A program made the position numbers and the translations under genes. Source: CAWJTN01 sp963845895 (GTDB taxonomy: Bacteria; Patescibacteriota; Microgenomatia; UBA1406; GWC2-37-13). From it: 64,000 nucleotides of DNA. How positions within the stretch are numbered: position 1 is the first letter of the stretch; the number at the start of each line of letters is the position of its first letter. The notes under the pieces were generated by a model. It was not told where the DNA came from, made no database searches, and saw nothing but the letters and a program-made list of their open reading frames with translations. This document shows, one piece after another, positions 41,639-50,298 of the stretch. The stretch covers positions 682,001 to 746,000 of the forward strand of contig CAWJTN010000001.1 of assembly GCA_963845895.1 (NCBI GenBank), read 5' to 3'.

Positions 41639-43044
41639 TATTTCAATAAGTCTTCTTTTAATTGAGCAAATCGATTAATCTGAATTGACTCCCTAATCTT
41701 TTTCATCAAATCTGAATAAAATTGGATGTTGTGGATGGTGGAGAAAAAGAAGGCGCGGGGGTCTCTGAGGGAAAATAATTGAAATAATTGCTGCATTGTT
41801 ATATTGTTGGAACAAACTTGACATCTGCAGTCTTTATCGATCACTTCAGCAACATTTTTCATTTTCCTTAAATTTATTTTGCCTTTTTTTGTATAGAGGA
41901 CTTTGTGGCGGGCTTCACGGGTTGGGATGACGCAGTCAAAAAGGTCAACGCCTCTTTCAACCGACTCAAAAATATCTATTACTTGGCCAATTCCTAACAA
42001 ATGTCTGGGTTTTTCGTCAGGAAGAAGGGGAATGGTCCATTCAAGAATATTATGCATGTCTTTTTTGCTTCTTCCCAAGGTTCCTCCAATTCCAAAACCC
42101 GCTACGTTTTGTTTACCAACAAATTTAGCAGACGCTTTTCTTAAATCCTCAAAATAACCACCCTGAACTATACCAAATAAAGCTGGAGATGATTTTAAAA
42201 CCCTCGATACCGTTTTTTTCGCTTTGAAGAACTTCCCCTCCAAACTCTTCGGGCTCTTTAAAAGCTCAAAAAAGGTATCTTCGGGTTTTTGATTTTGGTA
42301 ATCGAGCTGCTTTAAGCAGCGTAAAAGCCACTTATGTGTTCTTTCCATCGCTTTTTTTGTATATTCATAGCTGTTTAAAGGCGAAGTACACTCATCGAAG
42401 GCAAAAATAATATCTGCTCCGATTTTTTGCTGGAGTTGGATGGATTTTTTCGGTGTGAGGAGAAGTTTTCGATCATTAAAGATAAACTCAACACCTTTAT
42501 TTGTTATTTTTACAAGGTTGTTTAGGTCGTAATGGGATCCTTCACTCCACTCGCTTCGCTCGTTTCGTTCAGGATGACGAACGGAGAGAGGAAATATGTT
42601 CGTCATTTTTCCAACCCCGTGGAGTTTTCCAAACCCTAATGAAAAAACCTGAAATCCTCCGCTATCGGACATAATCGGTTTTTGAAAATTAGAATAATCG
42701 TGAATGTTTTGTAAATCCGAAATTCGAATATCGAAATTCGAAGCAATTTTCGAATTTTTTAAATCTAATTTTTTTAAACTTTTAGCATTTTTGTTATTTG
42801 GATTTGTTTCGGATTTAGGATTTCGTACTTCGAAGTTATCTAATATTTTTTTTACCCATAGGTGAAAGGTGTTTACGATTATTAGATTTACTGGTAATTT
42901 AGGTAGAATTTCATTGGGGATTGATTTGATCTTTCCTTCTGTGGCAACAAAAGCCAACTCGGGAGTTAGAAGTTTACCATGTGGTGTTTTAAACTCTCCG
43001 GCTCGTGCTTTTTTGTCTCTAGCCAATATTTTAAACTCAAACAT
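41632..43044 (-). CDS. tgt: Queuine tRNA-ribosyltransferase with three repeat-derived inserts
   Basis: Tgt exchanges guanine 34 of certain tRNAs for a queuosine precursor. SDSGGFQVFSLGFGK carries the catalytic Asp, GIVQGGYFE and GFGIGGTLGRSK follow, and the zinc ligands are in CRCQVC with a later His. The protein has 470 residues against about 370-380. The excess is three loops, each from a different repeat: family F (about 65-112), an HPERNERSEWSEG repeat (42534-42581) and family A (42206-42279, EDTFFELLKSPKSLEGKFF). All keep the frame and avoid catalytic motifs. Confidence 0.92.
   Translation of the reverse strand: MFEFKILARDKKARAGEFKTPHGKLLTPELAFVATEGKIKSIPNEILPKLPVNLIIVNTFHLWVKKILDNFEVRNPKSETNPNNKNAKSLKKLDLKNSKIASNFDIRISDLQNIHDYSNFQKPIMSDSGGFQVFSLGFGKLHGVGKMTNIFPLSVRHPERNERSEWSEGSHYDLNNLVKITNKGVEFIFNDRKLLLTPKKSIQLQQKIGADIIFAFDECTSPLNSYEYTKKAMERTHKWLLRCLKQLDYQNQKPEDTFFELLKSPKSLEGKFFKAKKTVSRVLKSSPALFGIVQGGYFEDLRKASAKFVGKQNVAGFGIGGTLGRSKKDMHNILEWTIPLLPDEKPRHLLGIGQVIDIFESVERGVDLFDCVIPTREARHKVLYTKKGKINLRKMKNVAEVIDKDCRCQVCSNNITMQQLFQLFSLRDPRAFFFSTIHNIQFYSDLMKKIRESIQINRFAQLKEDLLKYY
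42206..42279 (+). repeat. Family A repeat, copy 4, in-frame in tgt
   Basis: GATACCGTTTTTTTCGC to AAAAAAGGTATC, 74 bp. Outer arms AAAACCC / GGGTTTT continue the pairing, differing in sequence from other copies but still complementary. Confidence 0.85.
42534..42581 (+). repeat. HPERNERSE-type repeat, in-frame in tgt
   Basis: On the minus strand encodes RHPERNERSEWSEGSH. HPER/SEGSH-like repeats are a recurrent bacterial intergenic and in-frame repeat class known to me. DNA is CG-rich with repeated GCTTCGCTCG-like units. Confidence 0.65.
42712..42837 (-). repeat. Family F repeat, in-frame in tgt (diverged)
   Basis: Encodes RNPKSETNPNNKNAKSL and FDIRISDLQN, aligned by eye with the copies in rnhB and in the 57207 gene, in the same frame. 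Confidence 0.6.
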
Positions 43045-43070
43045 TAGTTTTCTATTATAATATCTAAATT

Positions 43071-44213
43071 ATGTACAAATATAAGAATCTTTGCTATGCC
43101 GGTACTTTTGATCACCTGCATATTGGTCATAAAAAGATGATCGACGAAGCTTTTAAACTTGCTGAAAGAGTTTCGATTGGAATAACTTCAGATAAGATGG
43201 TAAGGAGGAAGTTTTTAGGAAAGTTTGTCCAGGAACTAGTAGTTAGAAGAAAGAAGTTGGAAGAATATTTAAGTCAAAAAAACTATCTGAAGAGAGCTAA
43301 ATTTTTTGTTTTAAATGACATCTACGGTTCTTCAATTAAAGACAATATTTTTGACTCCATCCTTGTTTCAGAAAGTTCTAAAAAAAATGCCGAAAAAATA
43401 AACAAGATTAGAAAATCAAAAGGTTTAAAAGAACTAAAGATTGTTGTAACTACCTATATATTGGGGGGCGATAGAGAGATTATCACGTCAGAAAGAATTA
43501 GGTACGGCGAGATCGACAGGAATGGAGGAAGTTACAAATTACAAATGGCAAATAAGAAAATAACAAAGTTAATATTGCCGGAGGAAATGAGGGAAGAGTT
43601 GAGAAGACCGTTGGGAAAAGTTTTTGATGGGTCGATAGATCAGCTATCGGATACTGCAGAGAGAATACTTCATTATATTAATAAAATGAAGTGGCCGTTG
43701 GTTGTAGCGGTTGGGGATATTATTGTAAAGTCGTTGATGGATCTGGGTTTTGAACCGGAGATTAAGATTATAGATTTTAGGTCGAGGAGAAAGGAAATCA
43801 TTCGAGATGGCTCGCTAGAAATTTTATCTAACGACAATGCTCGATACCGTCTTTCTCGCTTAATAGGAACACCCCTCCGAACTCATCGGCTCCTTAAAAG
43901 CTCGAAACAGGTATCTTCGCACTTAATCTCCATTCCAAAAAAATTTATCTCATCAGTAATGAATGAAGCCGGGACTATAAATATAAAAGCTGCTAAATCG
44001 ATAAATTCTACAATAAAAAAATTCTCCTCAACTGGACAGAAACAATGGATCATTGTTAAAGGAGAAGAAGACCTTCTTGCTCTTCCTGCAATTCTTTTTG
44101 CCCCACTTCATTCTCTAGTTTTATATGGCCAGTGGAATTTGGGAGTGGTTATGGTTGAAGTGACGGAAGAAAAGAAAAAAGAAGTTGAGAGAATTTTAAA
44201 AAAGTTTCTTTAA
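43071..44213 (+). CDS. Bifunctional phosphopantetheine adenylyltransferase / GTP-dependent dephospho-CoA kinase (archaeal-type)
   Basis: A 380-residue fusion for the last two steps of CoA synthesis. The N-terminal part (about 1-155) is an archaeal/eukaryal-type PPAT with AGTFDHLHIGHKKMI (HxGH). The C-terminal part (about 165-380) matches DUF359, shown in archaea to be GTP-dependent dephospho-CoA kinase: VGDIIVKSLMDLGFEPEIKI, VKGEEDLLALPAILFAP and LYGQWNLGVVMVEV. A family A repeat inserts ARYRLSRLIGTPLRTHRLL within the kinase. I see no bacterial coaD or coaE in the window. Divergent from tgt. Confidence 0.85.
   Translation: MYKYKNLCYAGTFDHLHIGHKKMIDEAFKLAERVSIGITSDKMVRRKFLGKFVQELVVRRKKLEEYLSQKNYLKRAKFFVLNDIYGSSIKDNIFDSILVSESSKKNAEKINKIRKSKGLKELKIVVTTYILGGDREIITSERIRYGEIDRNGGSYKLQMANKKITKLILPEEMREELRRPLGKVFDGSIDQLSDTAERILHYINKMKWPLVVAVGDIIVKSLMDLGFEPEIKIIDFRSRRKEIIRDGSLEILSNDNARYRLSRLIGTPLRTHRLLKSSKQVSSHLISIPKKFISSVMNEAGTINIKAAKSINSTIKKFSSTGQKQWIIVKGEEDLLALPAILFAPLHSLVLYGQWNLGVVMVEVTEEKKKEVERILKKFL
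43843..43915 (+). repeat. Family A repeat, copy 5, in-frame in the CoA-synthesis fusion
   Basis: GATACCGTCTTTCTCGC to GAAACAGGTATC, 73 bp, with short complementary flanks (GC / GC). Read in sense orientation, unlike the tgt and tkt copies. Confidence 0.85.
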
Positions 44214-44214
44214 A

Positions 44215-44242
44215 TTGACAAGTACTTTTGATTTGTTATAAT
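44215..44242 (+). promoter_or_regulatory. Promoter of the 44260 gene
   Basis: TTGACA (44215-44220) and TATAAT (44237-44242), spacer 16 bp; it begins inside the last codons of the previous gene's end region. Confidence 0.6.
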
Positions 44243-44259
44243 AGGACAAATTTAATATT

Positions 44260-44790
44260 ATGGCAGAAATTCTTAAGGGAACAACAAAGCTTCCATTAAG
44301 TGAGAGAAAAACATTCCAGGCTGAAAGTTTGACTATAGCTTACGGACCAAAAACAGTACTCATTTTACCTGGTGTTGTACCTTCTAATCAATTCTTAAAT
44401 TTTCAAATGCTAAGAGCTGAAAATAGAGATAGCGGTGTCTCTATTCGATTAGGAAGTTACGTTTCATATAGATTAGGTAAAAATATTTTAGAATATTACG
44501 GAAATGTTGAAACGATTACTTTTTTGGAAGGAAAAAGCCTAGAAGAAGCAGTTAGAGATGGTATTTTTTGGAAGAAAGTTTTTCCATTTTTCAAAAAAGA
44601 AATTAGTCGTCAAGCTTCACCGAAATCAGGGGAAATTTTGGTTCCGACAAGAGAAAAAGAAACACTTTACTTTCTCCCTAGTTTTGCTTACGGGGAAAGC
44701 GGCGAATTTTTACCCGGTTATATGGCTATATTTAAGAAAAGTGAAAAAAAACAAAGTGATAAAGGTAATTATAGAGTAGCATTGGTTTAA
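44260..44790 (+). CDS. Hypothetical protein
   Basis: A 176-residue soluble protein with mixed alpha/beta composition and no recognised family. Good promoter directly upstream. It lies 33 bp before leuS. Confidence 0.5.
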   Translation: MAEILKGTTKLPLSERKTFQAESLTIAYGPKTVLILPGVVPSNQFLNFQMLRAENRDSGVSIRLGSYVSYRLGKNILEYYGNVETITFLEGKSLEEAVRDGIFWKKVFPFFKKEISRQASPKSGEILVPTREKETLYFLPSFAYGESGEFLPGYMAIFKKSEKKQSDKGNYRVALV

Positions 44791-44823
44791 TTCTCCGTCA
44801 TTTTTTTTGCTATAATTCTTCCT

Positions 44824-47112
44824 ATGCGCAAATATATTCCTCAACAGTTTGAAAAAAAGTGGCAGGAAGAGTGGAAAAAAGAAAAAACATTTAGTCCAGA
44901 CTTAGATAAAGCTTCGAGGCCTTACTATGCTCTTATGATGTTTCCTTATCCTTCTGCCGAGGGCTTGCATGTTGGTAATATGTATGCGTTCACCGGCACA
45001 GATATCTTTGCCCGTTTCATGCGAATGCAAGGATATGATGTTTTTGAACCGATTGGGCTGGATGGATTTGGTATACATAGCGAAAATTATGCGATTAAAG
45101 TAAATAAACACCCCTTCGAACTCTCAAAAATAACAGAGAAGCATTTTTATCAACAGCTTATGTCGATTGGAAACGCCTTTGATTGGACAAGGAGAGTCGA
45201 AACCTACAAGCCCGACTACTACAGATGGACACAGTGGATATTTTTACAGATGTACAAAAACGGTCTAGCCTATCGAAAAAAGGCAGAGGTCAATTGGTGT
45301 CCCTCATGTAAGACAGTTCTCGCCGATGAGCAGGTAATTTCTGGCAGATGTGAACGCTGCTCAACCGTAGTGATAAAAAAAATGCTTGAGCAATGGTTTT
45401 TTAAAATTACAAAGTATGCTGATCGGTTACTCAATAATCTTGCAAAGCTCGATTGGTCTGCGAAAGTCATAACGGCTCAAACAAATTGGATCGGTAAATC
45501 AGAAGGAATGCTTATCAACTTTGACGGTATAGAAGTTTATACGACTAAACCAGAAACAATTGACGGCGCAACATTTTTAGCATTGGCTCCTGAACACCCG
45601 TTCGTCGTTTCGCTCCTAAATTCAAAACTCAAAAATCAAAACTCAAAACTTAAAGAGATTAAAAAATATGTTGAAGAAGCAAAACGAAAGACGAAAGAAC
45701 AAAGAAAAGATGAAACAAAGATAAAAACGGGAGTTTTTACTGGGTCATATGTTATCAATCCTTACACCAAAAAGAAAATACCTGTTTGGGTGGCTGATTA
45801 CGTTCTGATCGATTACGGAACTGGTGCGATTATGGCAGTCCCTGACGGCGACGAGAGAGATAAGGAATTTGCAAAAAAATATAATTTGCCCATAAAAAAA
45901 ACAAACCATAAGGCTAATCCAAAGGGTAAAAAACAGATTAACTATCATTTAAGAGATTGGTTAATTTCAAGGCAAAGATATTGGGGACCGCCCATACCCA
46001 TTATTTATTGTGATGAATGCGGGACTGTCCCTGTGCCTGAAAAAGATCTTCCTGTCGAGTTGCCTTACGTTAAGGATTTCAGGCCAACCGGGACCGGAGT
46101 ATCACCGCTTGCTAGCGATGAGAAGTTTTATAAAATCAAGTGTCCAAAATGTGGAAGAGAGGCTCATCGTGAGACTGATATTATAGATAATTTTGTAGAC
46201 TCTGCCTGGTATTTTTTCAGATACACATCTACAGAGGACAAAACCAGCGCCTGGACGCCTGAACGGGTAAAAAAATGGCTGCCTGTCAATACTTATATCG
46301 GTGGAGCAGAACATTCTGTACTTCATTTACTTTACTCGCGTTTTTTAACAATGGTTTTTAAAGACATTGGTCTCATTGAACATTTTGAAGAACCTTTCAG
46401 CAAGTTTAGGGCTCACGGGCTTATCATTGCCGAGGGGGCAAAGATGAGCAAGTCAAAGGGAAATGTCGTCAATCCCGATAGGTACATTGAGGAATACGGT
46501 GCAGATACGCTCCGATTATATCTTATGTTCTTAGGGCCTTTTGATCAAGGTGGCGACTTTAGAGAACAGGCAATATCCGGGCCACAAAATTTTTTAAAGC
46601 GTGTTTGGGAATTACAGGAAAAAGTAGAACATCATCAATTAACAAAAGAAGATAACCAATGGATGAATAAAGCTATAGAAAGGGTAGCAAAGGAAATTCC
46701 AAATTTAAAATTCAATACGGCAATCGCAGCCCTGATGGAATGGTTAAATTTTCTAAGCAAAAAAAAATCTATTTCTGAACTAGAATACAAAACTTTCTTG
46801 CTTTTACTTGCACCATTCGCACCGTTTATGACCGAAGAGATCTGGCGAAATGTTTTTGGAGAAAAGACCTCGATACATTTATCTGCGTGGCCGAAGGTTG
46901 ATGAAAAAGCATTAGTTGAGGAAGTTGTGAGTATTCCAGTTCAAGTTAATGGAAAGGTTAGAGCCGTTATAGAAGTTAGTAGTCAGGAGTTGGGAGATAG
47001 GAGTTATGTGGAAAAGATAGCTTTAAAAGATGAGAGGGTTAAAAAATATGTTGGAGGAAAAAAATATAAAGCAATCTACGTACCAGGAAAAATTTTGAAT
47101 TTGGTCGTTTAG
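44824..47112 (+). CDS. leuS: Leucyl-tRNA synthetase
   Basis: A 762-residue class I synthetase. The HIGH-like motif is in PYPSAEGLHVGNMYAF, the zinc-binding CPSCKTVLAD...CERC segment follows, the editing domain has ETIDGATFLALAPEHP, LRDWLISRQRYWGPPIP starts the return to the catalytic core, and KMSKSKGNVVNPD is the KMSKS loop. The anticodon-binding and C-terminal domains are present. It is somewhat shorter than E. coli LeuRS (860). Heptanucleotide-like repeats encode LLNSKLKNQNSKL (near 45620) and SSQELGDRSYVE (near 46980). Confidence 0.96.
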   Translation: MRKYIPQQFEKKWQEEWKKEKTFSPDLDKASRPYYALMMFPYPSAEGLHVGNMYAFTGTDIFARFMRMQGYDVFEPIGLDGFGIHSENYAIKVNKHPFELSKITEKHFYQQLMSIGNAFDWTRRVETYKPDYYRWTQWIFLQMYKNGLAYRKKAEVNWCPSCKTVLADEQVISGRCERCSTVVIKKMLEQWFFKITKYADRLLNNLAKLDWSAKVITAQTNWIGKSEGMLINFDGIEVYTTKPETIDGATFLALAPEHPFVVSLLNSKLKNQNSKLKEIKKYVEEAKRKTKEQRKDETKIKTGVFTGSYVINPYTKKKIPVWVADYVLIDYGTGAIMAVPDGDERDKEFAKKYNLPIKKTNHKANPKGKKQINYHLRDWLISRQRYWGPPIPIIYCDECGTVPVPEKDLPVELPYVKDFRPTGTGVSPLASDEKFYKIKCPKCGREAHRETDIIDNFVDSAWYFFRYTSTEDKTSAWTPERVKKWLPVNTYIGGAEHSVLHLLYSRFLTMVFKDIGLIEHFEEPFSKFRAHGLIIAEGAKMSKSKGNVVNPDRYIEEYGADTLRLYLMFLGPFDQGGDFREQAISGPQNFLKRVWELQEKVEHHQLTKEDNQWMNKAIERVAKEIPNLKFNTAIAALMEWLNFLSKKKSISELEYKTFLLLLAPFAPFMTEEIWRNVFGEKTSIHLSAWPKVDEKALVEEVVSIPVQVNGKVRAVIEVSSQELGDRSYVEKIALKDERVKKYVGGKKYKAIYVPGKILNLVV

Positions 47113-47126
47113 TCAACTTCTTTATT

Positions 47127-48110
47127 CTATAAAAAATTCAGGACTTTGAAAGTTAAAGCCGCGATTAGAGCACTGGCTGGGATAGTTAGAATCCAGGCCC
47201 AGAAGATTTTCCTTACAACAACCCATCTGATCGACGAAAAATTCTTAACCGATCCCACTCCAACAATAGCCCCAGATATCACGTGCGTTGTCGAAACAGG
47301 AATGCCAGCTAAAGCAGTAAATAGAAGTACCAACCCTCCGCCAGTCTCCGCACAGAACCCGTCAACAGGCCTTAGACGTTTTATCTTGGTTCCCATAGTT
47401 TTTATAATTCTCCAGCCGCCGAAATATGTTCCTGAAGCGATTGCAGCATGAGCCGATAAGATAACCCAAATTGGAATATGAAACGTTTTCATAAATCCAC
47501 CTGAAACCAGTAGAGCAGCAATTACTCCCATGGTTTTTTGTGCGTCGTTTGTACCGTGAGCAACTGCATAAAATGTTGAGGAAATAAGCTGAAGTTTTTT
47601 AAAATAAATATCGATCCTGCCAGGTCTTTTATTTCTAACTAAAAAAAAAACAACTATTGTAAAGATGAATGCTCCTATAAGTCCTAATGCCGGTGCAATT
47701 ACTATAAACGTGCTAGTCGTAGAGATTCCGCTCCAGTTTATAATCTTTTGACCTTTTGATATAAAAGCAGAGCCAATCAGTCCACCAATTAATGCATGAG
47801 AAGAAGAGGTTGGGAGTCCCAACCGCCAGGTGATCAGGTCCCAAACAATGGCACCAATCAAAGCAGAAAGTATAATTATAACTGAGACAGCTTGAGGGTC
47901 AACTATACCTTTTCCAACCGTTGTGGCTACAGCTACAGGAAAGACAAAGGCCCCGATAAAATTACCTAAAGCTGCGATTATGACGGCTTGATGAGGAGTT
48001 AGAACCCTGGTGACTACTATGGTGGCAATGGCGTTGGCGCTGTCGTGGAACCCATTCACAAAGTCAAAAGACAGAGCTATTATTATTGCCAAAACTACAA
48101 CTACAACCAT
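47127..48110 (-). CDS. pit: PiT-family inorganic phosphate transporter
   Basis: A 327-residue polytopic protein with two inverted PiT repeats: FVNGFHDSANAIATIVVTR (about 17-35) and AVAHGTNDAQKTMGVIAA (about 182-199). It takes up phosphate with a cation. It starts 4 bp after the DUF47 gene, which usually encodes its regulator. Confidence 0.93.
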   Translation of the reverse strand: MVVVVVLAIIIALSFDFVNGFHDSANAIATIVVTRVLTPHQAVIIAALGNFIGAFVFPVAVATTVGKGIVDPQAVSVIIILSALIGAIVWDLITWRLGLPTSSSHALIGGLIGSAFISKGQKIINWSGISTTSTFIVIAPALGLIGAFIFTIVVFFLVRNKRPGRIDIYFKKLQLISSTFYAVAHGTNDAQKTMGVIAALLVSGGFMKTFHIPIWVILSAHAAIASGTYFGGWRIIKTMGTKIKRLRPVDGFCAETGGGLVLLFTALAGIPVSTTHVISGAIVGVGSVKNFSSIRWVVVRKIFWAWILTIPASALIAALTFKVLNFL

Positions 48111-48114
48111 ATAT

Positions 48115-48789
48115 TTAGGAGTATTTTACAGCTATATTTTCGATTATCATTGATGCTTCATGGATGTCATCATTCACTTCTTCCAAAGAGGAATAGAGGT
48201 CGTTCATCTTTATAATTGTAACTGGTGGTTGAGAATCTAAAAAAAGACTTTTCAAAGCTCTGGCATAGATTTCATCTGCCTGATGTTCTAATTTTCTTAT
48301 ACTGATACAGAGTTTTTCCACATGGGACTCATCCCTTATAGAGAAGATTAACTCCTTGATTTTTTTGAAAGACTGACTAATTAGATCTGTTTGTTCCTTT
48401 AGTTTATAATCAATTTTTTTTAAATCATAGATACTGACTTTAAAGGCGACCTCCTCCAATGTATCCATCATCATCTCAAACATCGAGACCAACTGATGAA
48501 GATCTTCACGGTCGATAGGAGTTATAAAAGTGCTTTTAAGCGCTCTTACCATTTCTGTATAAAGTTGATCATCTTGCTGTTCTTTGTGGGTAATCTCGGC
48601 CATCAGTTTCTTCCTTTTTGCAGAGCTTAGCTTTTCGAAGGAGGTTATGAGCGTATTGACATCTTTGACTGCAGTCTCAACTAAAAGTACCTGCTTTTCT
48701 ACCATTCGGTAGAATTTTTTTTCACGAGGAAAAAGAAGCGCGAGGACATCCATATATTTTTTTGCAACAGGGATAATTATATACCCCAT
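48115..48789 (-). CDS. DUF47 (PhoU-like) phosphate-transport regulator
   Basis: A helical 224-residue protein of the DUF47/PhoU-like family, typically encoded next to Pit transporters. LFPREKKFYRMVEKQ is the characteristic start of the domain. ATG 48789 is used (TTG 48798 is in frame, ATG 48753 is possible). A minus-strand promoter with TTGAAA (48833-48838) and TTATAC (48809-48814) lies upstream and would serve both genes. Confidence 0.88.
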   Translation of the reverse strand: MGYIIIPVAKKYMDVLALLFPREKKFYRMVEKQVLLVETAVKDVNTLITSFEKLSSAKRKKLMAEITHKEQQDDQLYTEMVRALKSTFITPIDREDLHQLVSMFEMMMDTLEEVAFKVSIYDLKKIDYKLKEQTDLISQSFKKIKELIFSIRDESHVEKLCISIRKLEHQADEIYARALKSLFLDSQPPVTIIKMNDLYSSLEEVNDDIHEASMIIENIAVKYS

Positions 48790-48924
48790 TGGTTTCAAAT
48801 TGCAAAGGGTATAATGCTAACGGAGCTTTGATTTCAAGTTAAAAAAGCAGGTCTGAGTAGGGATTTATATAAGAAGATTCTTCAATAAATATTTTTTTGG
48901 TAAAATAGTCTAGTACTTTTAAAA

Positions 48925-48995
48925 TCGGGGATCGTCTAACGGTAGGACAACTGGCTCTGAACCAGTTTATCGTGGTTCGAATCCATGTCCCCGAG
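48925..48995 (+). tRNA. tRNA-Gln (CTG)
   Basis: Acceptor arms TCGGGGA (48925-48931) and TCCCCGA (48988-48994) are perfectly complementary. The anticodon stem ACTGG/CCAGT encloses CTCTGAA with anticodon CTG, and the T-arm TGGTTCGAATCCA is standard. The CCA end is not encoded. Confidence 0.96.
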
Positions 48996-49008
48996 CAAAT
49001 TTTTATAT

Positions 49009-49266
49009 ATGGATAAAAGCCACTCTTTATATCACAGTAAGAATGCATTTTGTGGAAATGCAGGACCAGAGGAAATGAATCATCTACGTGATTTGATTGA
49101 TGTTTTGACTGATAAGGAATTAAGACAGTTGGTTAAGAGGGTAGGAATTACTTTTGATACTTCTTCAGTTTTAGATCGAGAGGATTACGAGTTAGTCATT
49201 GATGAGGCTAACAGAGAAATATTTTATAGAGAAATTAAAAATATACTAAATAAAAGGAAGAAGTAG
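49009..49266 (+). CDS. Hypothetical protein
   Basis: An 85-residue soluble, helical protein (ELRQLVKRVGITF, REIKNILNKRKK) just after tRNA-Gln. ATG 49009 is chosen because longer frames run into the tRNA. It ends 1 bp before the HAD gene start, so the two are probably co-translated. No family recognised. Confidence 0.55.
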   Translation: MDKSHSLYHSKNAFCGNAGPEEMNHLRDLIDVLTDKELRQLVKRVGITFDTSSVLDREDYELVIDEANREIFYREIKNILNKRKK

Positions 49267-49267
49267 T

Positions 49268-49903
49268 ATGATTAAAGCAATACTTTTTGATCTTGACGAC
49301 ACCCTTCTTAAAACTTTCGAAACAAGAGTTGAGGCTTTAAAGCAAACTGGAAGGAAATATTATCAGATGGAGATAACTGATGAAGATATTAAAAAACACT
49401 GGGGTCTACCGGTTACGGTTTTTTTACAGAGGCTTTATAAGAATATTGAAGTTTCGGAAAAGATTGTAAAAAATTATTATTCTGTCCGAGATTCATTTCC
49501 TTCAATTGCTCATGATGATGCCATAAAAACAATTGAAAAACTGTCTAAGAAATTTCTTCTTGGGATCATTACGGCTGCCAACAAAAGGCTAGCTCAGGGA
49601 GATTTGAAAGCTGCCGGTTTTAAGTTAGAGCATTTTTTCTTTATCCAGACAGAGGAAGATACTAAAGTTCACAAACCCAATCCGAAAGTCTTTGAGCCGA
49701 TCTTAAAAAAATTAAATAAAAAAGGTATTAAAAAATCGGAAATAATATTCATCGGAGATCATCTGGTTGACTACTATGCTGCAAGGGATGCAGGAATAAT
49801 ATTTTATGGAATTCCTGATAGGACGGTTTCCAAAAAAGAATTTGAAGAAAAAGGAGCTAAAACTCTGAAAAGTTTTTCAGATCTACTTAATACACTGTCA
49901 TAA
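49268..49903 (+). CDS. HAD-superfamily hydrolase
   Basis: A 211-residue phosphatase-like protein: motif I LFDLDDTLLKT (Asp8 nucleophile, Asp10), motif II GIITAANKR, motif III lysine in KVHKPNPKVF, motif IV IFIGDHLVDYYAARDAG. The cap is helical (subclass I). The layout resembles phosphoglycolate phosphatase and pyrophosphatase PpaX types; the substrate cannot be told. Confidence 0.9.
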   Translation: MIKAILFDLDDTLLKTFETRVEALKQTGRKYYQMEITDEDIKKHWGLPVTVFLQRLYKNIEVSEKIVKNYYSVRDSFPSIAHDDAIKTIEKLSKKFLLGIITAANKRLAQGDLKAAGFKLEHFFFIQTEEDTKVHKPNPKVFEPILKKLNKKGIKKSEIIFIGDHLVDYYAARDAGIIFYGIPDRTVSKKEFEEKGAKTLKSFSDLLNTLS

Positions 49904-49936
49904 CAACCAATTACTAATATAGTATAATTATGACTT

Positions 49937-50158
49937 ATGCTAGAAAAACAATCAAACACAAATATGCAAGTTGGTAGTTTAATTATGGGTGAAGGAACTA
50001 AAGCACTGGTAGCTATTGCTGGTGCAATAGAATCAATTGCTGTGCGTGGCGATAAAATTCCTCCAGAACTAATCACATCTTTTCAAGAATGCGCTATGGT
50101 AGTTAAAGCAGCGGTAGATCATGTTTTACCAATTCATCAAGTAGGAAATAATGGATAA
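49937..50158 (+). CDS. Hypothetical protein
   Basis: A 73-residue protein with Ala/Val-rich helices; no family recognised. TATAAT (49923-49928) is 8 bp before the ATG. Confidence 0.4.
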   Translation: MLEKQSNTNMQVGSLIMGEGTKALVAIAGAIESIAVRGDKIPPELITSFQECAMVVKAAVDHVLPIHQVGNNG

Positions 50159-50214
50159 TCTTCTAAAAGTATTGTCCTAACAGCATCTTTCCACCCCCAA
50201 GGTAGAAATTCTCT

Positions 50215-50264
50215 ATTACCATCTACATCGCGGCCGTGGGTTAGATGGTAATGTTTTATTTTTC
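50215..50264 (+). terminator. Hairpin with T-rich tail, probable terminator
   Basis: ATTACCATCTA (50215-50225) and TAGATGGTAAT (50242-50252) are perfect complements, with GTTTTATTTTT behind. It would terminate the 49937 transcript. Confidence 0.55.
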
Positions 50265-50298
50265 AGCCTAAAATCAGCTGATAGTGTAAAATATAAAA

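Noticed and set aside
50136..50262. Minus-strand frame encoding HGRDVDGNREFLPWGWKD
   Set aside because: It looks protein-like but has no start codon, is only about 40 codons long, and overlaps a probable terminator; it may be a relic but support is too weak.
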